Shown piece after piece: positions 17,601 through 21,426 of a DNA stretch of 21,426 nucleotides; position 1 is the stretch's first letter; every line of letters starts with the position of its first letter. A program made the position numbers and the translations under genes. Origin of the DNA: Hypsibius dujardini (lineage: Eukaryota > Tardigrada > Eutardigrada > Parachela > Hypsibiidae); the NCBI GenBank assembly GCA_001579985.1, contig LRSR01002047.1:1-21426 (forward strand). Reading direction: 5' to 3'. The notes under the pieces are model-generated. The model saw nothing but the letters and a program-made list of their open reading frames with translations, did no database searches and had not been told where the DNA came from.

Positions 17601-19798
17601 CGCTGGGAGTTTCTTGTAATTAAGGGGTGACCGAATTAGCGGCCGTAAAGACAACAGTATGGAAAAACGCGGCAAAGAGAGCGAGAGCGCCCATCACTAA
17701 ACACACACACTGCGACTGCAACACATAAGACCACAATTTTCACAACTTCACACTGTAGCGTGGAAAAATTTGCAATAGCCTCCCTCTCTCTCTTTCGTTC
17801 AACTCGATTTTCCGAGCGTGTCCGCCATTCCACACCGCGTGCAGTGTCCTCTCTCTCTCTCTCGCTCGCTCTTTGCTTCCACCACTGAAGAAATGAATCA
17901 TGGATATTTCTCCCCACACACACACACACGAAAATTGCAGGCCCCTCTCCTCTTCTCCCTGTCTCTACGATTCACTCCCTCTCCTGATTCTTCTTTATTA
18001 GACGTGAGAGAGCGAAAGGAGAGCCCACTAAAACCCCACTTCCTTTTAACCAAAATAATATAAATACACTGTGTGCTCTACAATTTTCATCCCACACACA
18101 CATACACATCACATGGGCCGATATTCTAGTCCCATACAAAAATCCATCCCACATGTGCCTCGAAAAATTCAATAATAAAAATTCACCGCGCACAATGATG
18201 AAAACAGCACACAGTCTCGTCAAAGGCCGAAAAAATCAATGATCCATCCCCCTCAATCCATTCACTGACCCCCCCCCTACCTCTCATTCTATGAATGAAC
18301 ATCATCACAATCTACAAACACTAAATGCCGGATTTTTGTGACGAAAAAACGATGAGGATCAGGCTGATGCAAGGGGTTTGTGTGTGATGACTATCCGAAA
18401 TCAAGATTGACCCTCATGTTATGTCCCCCCCCCCCATCTCCCCTAGAAAAAAGCTCGTCTCTCCTCTGGCTTCATTTGTGGCAACAGCTTGCTTACAAAC
18501 TTTCACCTACAACGACAACATGGAGGCACGAAGGCATAAACCGCCCTGTTTTCATTGATGACCCATCCACATCATATTACTGTGTACAAGTGATGCGATA
18601 ATAACAGTGTAGTAGAGCGAGTAGAGTACACACACGCAGCGCAAGCGCGCGGCGGTTGATTTCGCGGTTAATTGGCGCTGCCACGCCCCACAGCGCTGCC
18701 AGACCTCCTTTCGACCGCGAAAAAATACTGAGTATAATCTCCTATTATGATTCACCAGCAACCACCATGACACCACCATCAGTTTCGCTAGTCGCATCCA
18801 TCGCGTTACGTTCGGGTTTAGAAGTCAGGCACCTGTCCAAATACTCAAAAAAAGTATAAGCAACAACAGCAACAAGACAGAACTACAAGCACACACTGCC
18901 TGCAGGGGCCCTTCTCTTTTCTTTCTCTCCCTCCTTTTCATTGCCGTGATGTGTTCTCTTTTTGACTTTTGGAGCAGAAAAAAACGGCGGTGTGTGTATG
19001 TGTTGTGTGTCTGTGGATAATTGGATGAAAACCCTGTGTGTGCAGTGAGTGTAGTTTGTAGTCCGTCACAGTGTAATGGAGTGCGCACTACACCCAACCA
19101 AAGTTCTCCCAAGCGAACAAGGGTCGTTTTCATTGGCTGTAACACACACTAGAACCACATGAAAACACGCTATTTTTTTCGACAAGCGTTTTCGATTCGC
19201 AACAAGGATGCAAAACAACACTTCTTAGTCTTCAGTTGACCTAATCAAGCAATGTAAAAACATTCCATTTTCGCGCCCTCGACAATAATATTTTTGTTTA
19301 TATATTTTTGATATTTTCTGTCATAAAATAACTCTTGAATATTAATGCCTAAAGCATGGGAACTTGTCATTGTAAGTGAGGGACGCAAACCACAGCATGA
19401 GGGCAAAACGCCCCTAAATGCCCCCAGGGGAACAATCTCCCACCTTGACAACTGACTCAACTGAAAGATCACCAATCCCCACTAAAAAAAGACAAATAAT
19501 ACCATAAATTTATTCCTCAAAACAAGCTTATACTCAAACTTGACCGAAACGCATGGTTCATACATATTCCACACCGACCCCTCAGGGGTCCGCCCAATTT
19601 CAACAAAATCCCCCTGATGTCCCTGATCCTGTTGTCAACTCACAATTCCACAATTTCCGGTCTTAAAATTCTCAATTTTTCGATTCTCGCCGATTCCGGT
19701 TCGCAATTTTCAGTTTAAACCCCACAAAAAAGAATTCAAATGATATTGAGGGTCTCACCTGAACACAGTAAAATCCACAGGGAAATAAACGCCTCCAT
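8472..19798 (-). CDS. ACVR2: Activin-type type II receptor Ser/Thr kinase (complete, 6 exons, 577 aa)
   Basis: Single-pass receptor kinase of the TGF-beta family. Family knowledge: type II receptors bind activin/BMP-class ligands and phosphorylate type I receptors, which act through Smads. The exons (19759-19798, 15092-15261, 12450-13097, 9825-10244, 8982-9254, 8472-8654) total 1,734 nt; the first junction is phase 1, all others phase 0. Protein: signal peptide about 1-25; cysteine-rich three-finger ectodomain 29-110 ending FCCC...CN; long stalk 111-195; TM about 197-220; kinase about 260-547 with ATP Lys292 (VAVK), Glu305, HRDFKSTN at 387-394, DFG at 407-409, APE at 434-436, Asp453, and CW529-530 with Arg537; short tail to 577. 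The activation-segment motif VGTRRYMAPE and the short tail favour ACVR2/punt over BMPR2. Two sequons lie at N88 and N137. It is longer than the usual ~510 aa, mostly because of the stalk. Confidence 0.95.
8655..8981 (-). other. ACVR2 intron 5 (327 bp)
   Basis: GTAAGT...TTACAG, phase 0. Purine-rich on the plus strand, with a degenerate GACA/GAGA repeat at about 8735-8850. No additional exon seen. Confidence 0.9.
8735..8850. repeat. Degenerate GACA/GAGA repeat in ACVR2 intron 5
   Basis: Repeated CAGACA, GAGAGA and GACAGAC words with interruptions, of the same type as the repeats near 6505-6620 and 11955-12145. Confidence 0.65.
8982..9254 (-). CDS. ACVR2: ACVR2 exon 5: activation segment and C-lobe
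   Basis: The acceptor is cattctccag at 9255; the donor is GTAAGT at 8981; phase 0, 91 codons. It begins VGTRRYMAPELLEGAIS, then RVDVYACGLVLWE with the structural Asp453, and ends in the VVHKRLRPSFKPSW region that precedes helix H. These motifs are typical of type II TGF-beta receptors. Confidence 0.95.
9255..9824 (-). other. ACVR2 intron 4 (570 bp)
   Basis: GTACGT...CTCCAG, phase 0. AT-rich; no repeat, hairpin or coding segment that I could support. Confidence 0.9.
9825..10244 (-). CDS. ACVR2: ACVR2 exon 4: kinase N-lobe to DFG region
   Basis: The acceptor is ttcttactccag at 10245; the donor is GTACGT at 9824; phase 0 at both ends, 140 codons. It holds the VAVK lysine (292), the Glu305 salt-bridge partner, hinge-region LVTEYHPRGSL, the catalytic loop HRDFKSTNVL and DFGLA. 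All residues needed for phosphotransfer are present, so the kinase is predicted active. Confidence 0.96.
10567..10581 (+). repeat. Left terminal inverted repeat of the piggyBac-type element
   Basis: CCCTCTGGTTGCCGG immediately after TTAA. It pairs with 11123-11137 on the opposite strand with mismatches only at positions 8 and 9. Confidence 0.85.
11123..11137 (-). repeat. Right terminal inverted repeat of the piggyBac-type element
   Basis: Read on the minus strand it is CCCTCTGAGTGCCGG, directly followed on the plus strand by TTAA at 11138-11141. Confidence 0.85.
11955..12145. repeat. Degenerate GACA tetranucleotide repeat in ACVR2 intron 3
   Basis: About 190 bp dominated by GACAGACAGACA-type words with GGCA, AGCA and ATAG variants. 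It explains the Cys/Leu/Ser/Val-rich open frame on the opposite strand, which is not a gene. Confidence 0.8.
12450..13097 (-). CDS. ACVR2: ACVR2 exon 3: second half of ectodomain, stalk, TM, start of kinase
   Basis: The acceptor is cctttcactttcag at 13098; the donor is GTGAGT at 12449; both ends are phase 0, giving 216 codons. It encodes QGCW at 78-81, FCCC at 102-105, Cys110-Asn111, sequons at N88 and N137, a Pro/Ser/Thr-containing stalk, TM AVIVLICLLLLLLVGYFAF, a basic FRFFRR stop-transfer, then LLERKAMGRYGEVWKG as the kinase glycine loop. Six consecutive CTG codons (12666-12683) encode Leu209-214. Confidence 0.95.
12666..12683 (-). repeat. In-frame (CTG)6 coding microsatellite in the ACVR2 transmembrane helix
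   Basis: Six pure CAG units on the plus strand, read as six CTG Leu codons (residues 209-214) on the coding strand. Confidence 0.95.
13098..15091 (-). other. ACVR2 intron 2 (1,994 bp)
   Basis: GTATGT...TTTCAG, phase 0. Rich in AATCA/ATCA words on the plus strand, with diverged duplicated segments near 14333-14395, 14580-14640 and 14882-15010, a CT tract at 14268-14281 and an 8-bp-stem hairpin at 14163-14185. No coding exon seen. Confidence 0.88.
14333..15010. repeat. Diverged direct duplications, ATCA-rich, in ACVR2 intron 2
   Basis: A block starting TCCAATGA at 14333 (then gatcgccgcaa, ccaatgaatgaatgact, aaatcttccatt) recurs at 14580 with substitutions, an offset of 247 bp. A second word, GAAACGAAAACTC followed by ATCAATCAAC-rich sequence, occurs at 14446 and again at 14882. 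Together they indicate at least two rounds of local duplication followed by decay. Confidence 0.65.
15092..15261 (-). CDS. ACVR2: ACVR2 exon 2: end of signal peptide, first half of ectodomain
   Basis: The acceptor is tttatgtgattgcag followed by TGTTTCTCC; the donor is GTATGT after GAG, phase 0. It encodes residues 14-70, including Cys29, 37, 44, 52 and 61, and ends in ACFTFWKETAE, the segment that in family members precedes the GCW motif. An upstream in-frame ATG at 15334 would give a different N-terminus, but the strong acceptor and the matching phase of exon 1 argue against it. Confidence 0.92.
15262..19758 (-). other. ACVR2 intron 1 (4,497 bp)
   Basis: Phase-1 intron, GTGAGA...TTGCAG, separating the signal-peptide exon from the ectodomain. 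It contains a perfect 12-bp-arm hairpin (16054-16086), an imperfect inverted repeat (about 16370-16432), CT/CA simple-sequence patches around 17780-17930 and homopolymer C runs near 18270 and 18425. No nested gene on either strand could be supported; long first introns commonly carry regulatory DNA, but none is identified here. Confidence 0.82.
16054..16086. repeat. Perfect 12-bp inverted repeat (hairpin)
   Basis: ACAATTATCTTA at 16054-16065 and TAAGATAATTGT at 16075-16086, separated by nine bases (ttcgttagt), inside ACVR2 intron 1. AT-rich arms; no function assigned. Confidence 0.8.
19759..19798 (-). CDS. ACVR2: ACVR2 exon 1 (coding part): start codon and signal peptide
   Basis: Forty coding bases, MEAFISLWILLCS plus the first base of a Val codon, then a consensus donor GTGAGA (plus-strand 19753-19758). 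Joined to exon 2 it gives a continuous hydrophobic core reading WILLCSVFLLNW, a convincing signal peptide. The start is chosen because the context is caccgccATGG and an in-frame TGA lies ten codons upstream at 19826-19828. The 5' UTR portion of this exon is not delimited. Confidence 0.88.
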
Positions 19799-19804
19799 GG
19801 CGGT
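19789..19804 (-). promoter_or_regulatory. Kozak-type translation start of ACVR2
   Basis: On the minus strand the ATG sits in caccgccATGGag, with a purine at -3 and G at +4, a near-ideal metazoan initiation context. It decides the start over the ATG at 15334, which sits in the intron before exon 2. Confidence 0.75.
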
Positions 19805-20245
19805 GTATGTGTCAACGCCGAAATATCAGTCCACAATTCCGAAAATACAGTTTGCAAATGTGTTGCGACGAAGCACCGGAAACACCAGCTGACGCTTTGA
19901 TCTGGAGCGAGAGCGCTCGCTCGTGGATGCTGGGGGGGATTCAACGATAACCGTCACTGCAAGACTCCAGCAACGGCAGCAGCAGCAAAACTCCTCGTCC
20001 TCTTCCCCGATTCAAGATCAGATGCATACACAGCAAGAGACTGTCACAATCCATACGAGCAGCCCCGTCCGTGCTAATTGATTAAAAGTCCACAACGTCG
20101 CAAAGTCACTGGATTGGAAGCGGCGAATGTGTTTGCTGGTGCGACTTCTTTTCAAGGGTCCAGCCAGGTTTTTTAGCATAGGGGTCCGATGGGGCGCGCA
20201 GGGGTCCAGCGTGCGTTTTGCCGTAATAGTTACTCACTTCTCAAA

Positions 20246-20266
20246 GCAGCAGCAGCAGCAGCAGCC
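20246..20266. repeat. CAG trinucleotide tract
   Basis: About six to seven CAG units upstream of ACVR2, outside any gene I can support. Confidence 0.8.
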
Positions 20267-20486
20267 AGTGGTTTGTTATGTTGTGTGTAATGAAATGATA
20301 AGTTCTCCTGAAAGGGGGGAGCAAAAGGCAAATTGTAAAGAAAAGCTGATGAGCTCTCACTTGGACCAAAAATTTTACACCTTCTCTGTCGAGTTCTAGC
20401 AAAGCACAGCTGTGTGTGTGTGAGACTCACAAATTTTGCACAAATCCGCGTGACTAGGGGGCGAGCCTTACCGGGAGGCTTGTCGA

Positions 20487-20526
20487 CCAATCAGCCGGCC
20501 CTGAGTCCACTGGCCGGATGACGTCA
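20487..20526. promoter_or_regulatory. CCAAT box plus palindromic CRE upstream of ACVR2
   Basis: CCAATCAG at 20487-20494 matches the NF-Y consensus core and TGACGTCA at 20519-20526 is the full CREB/ATF palindrome, 25 bp apart and about 700 bp upstream of the start codon. The pairing of the two elements is common in animal promoters, which makes this a reasonable proximal promoter candidate. Confidence 0.45.
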
Positions 20527-20871
20527 CGCAATAGTATGGCTTTCCTGGCAGTCGCGGGATGTTTTCACTCGACCTCGGTTTACTTGCGCATTTTCCGAGC
20601 AGGCATGCATTCCGGTGGCTGCGGCTGCGTGTCACTGACTCAACGTAAATCCGCTCTCTAAAGAGAGGGCAGTGTAGTACGGTGCCGCGTACAAGCCGAT
20701 CAGCTTTTAGAGGAAACGGCTAATCTCGCCCGCTCGCTCACACTCATTTGAGACGAGAGAGAGAGGTGAGCGCGCGCGCCATTTTCCTCGAAATGTTTTT
20801 TGCCGCGCTCATTCGTGTCAGCGCGCTGTGGCGGCTAGATCAGTCACACTAAACTCACGGTGAAAAAGTTT

Positions 20872-20896
20872 TGAGAGAGAGAGAGAGAGAGAGAGA
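20872..20896. repeat. GA dinucleotide tract upstream of ACVR2
   Basis: About twelve uninterrupted GA units. GA tracts in upstream regions can bind GAGA-type factors in some invertebrates; here that is only a possibility. Confidence 0.85.
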
Positions 20897-21426
20897 TCGT
20901 AATTAATTACGCGAATAAAAGATAACTCAGGCTTCTGATAATATAATGGTCGTTGTGTTGGGGAAAACGGCTGGGTGCCTGCCTGCTATCTAACATTCCT
21001 TTCCGGTGATTGTAAATTTGTTTGACCTGAAATACCCCGAAAATGAAAATTGTTCCGTAAGGTTACATACCGGTCGCTTTGCCTCACGGGACTCTTGTAC
21101 AATGACGAGGTGGGGCGGCTCAGAGTACGAAGAAAGTCCCGCTCCAAGAACACTTTAAATTCTAGATAAACTTTAAATTCCAGGTGTTTTTTTTCATTTT
21201 TTTCGTGCGGTCTAAAGCAACTCAGAATTCACGTACTACCAGTTCTTCCAAGATGTACCGGTTGTTCTCCAACTGAAAATTCTGGCTGGACATCTGGCAA
21301 TAAAGGTGGTGCCATCTATCATCATCGACAGATGGTAGACCCGCCGGGCCTGAAATACGCAAGGAGCATATTGTATTCACAATCAATCAATTAAACGACG
21401 GTTATGTTCTCATTGAACTCTCCCTT

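Larger units (their letters stand above)
19799..21426 (-). promoter_or_regulatory. ACVR2 5' UTR and upstream/promoter region (transcription start not placed)
   Basis: Sequence upstream of the ACVR2 ATG, read toward it on the minus strand. It holds a CAG tract (about 20246-20266), CCAAT box and CRE (20487-20526), GC-rich CpG-containing sequence (about 20690-20850) with a GCCATTTT word at 20777-20784 (AAAATGGC on the minus strand, YY1-like), and GA tracts at 20753-20765 and 20872-20896. No coding exon is recognisable to the right edge. An additional non-coding leader exon is possible. Confidence 0.45.

Noticed and set aside
1-21426. tRNA, rRNA, CRISPR array or prokaryotic operon features
   Set aside because: No cloverleaf, rRNA core or regularly spaced identical repeats with unique spacers were seen; all coding evidence is spliced metazoan.

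Overview
This is nuclear DNA from an animal, most likely an invertebrate. Two multi-exon genes have GT-AG introns, C-ending codons in most exons and AT-rich, repeat-laden introns. Nothing prokaryotic (operons, Shine-Dalgarno sites, CRISPR) is present. I cannot fix the phylum. The receptor types fit a bilaterian, probably a protostome.

Layout. (1) 108-5794, plus strand: three exons of a rhodopsin-family neuropeptide GPCR, best read as an NPF/NPY-type receptor. All seven helices are present, but the start codon and the first N-terminal residues lie off the left edge. Its 3.5-kb first visible intron holds TG/GTGTCT arrays and a degenerate ~167-bp tandem repeat. Its 0.9-kb second intron holds a decayed foldback element. 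The 3' UTR ends near an AATAAA at 6121. (2) ~6150-8471: convergent intergenic DNA plus the unmapped 3' UTR of the next gene. (3) 8472-19798, minus strand: a complete six-exon activin-type type II receptor Ser/Thr kinase (ACVR2/punt class, 577 aa). It runs from a signal-peptide exon with a strong Kozak context to a short C-terminal tail. (4) 19799-21426: 5' UTR and upstream region of that gene, with a CCAAT box, a palindromic CRE and GA tracts.

The two genes are tail-to-tail. Both encode cell-surface receptors, but in unrelated pathways (peptide-hormone GPCR signalling and activin/BMP-Smad signalling). I see no functional link beyond adjacency.

The most convincing structure beyond the genes is a 571-bp non-autonomous piggyBac-type element in ACVR2 intron 3. 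It has near-matching 15-bp terminal inverted repeats starting CCCTCTG and is flanked by TTAA on both sides. It sits inside the second copy of a ~134-bp tandem repeat whose first copy still shows the uninterrupted TTAA site. I found no credible new multi-gene system; the interest lies in transposon fossils, satellite-like intronic repeats and lineage-specific details of the two receptors.
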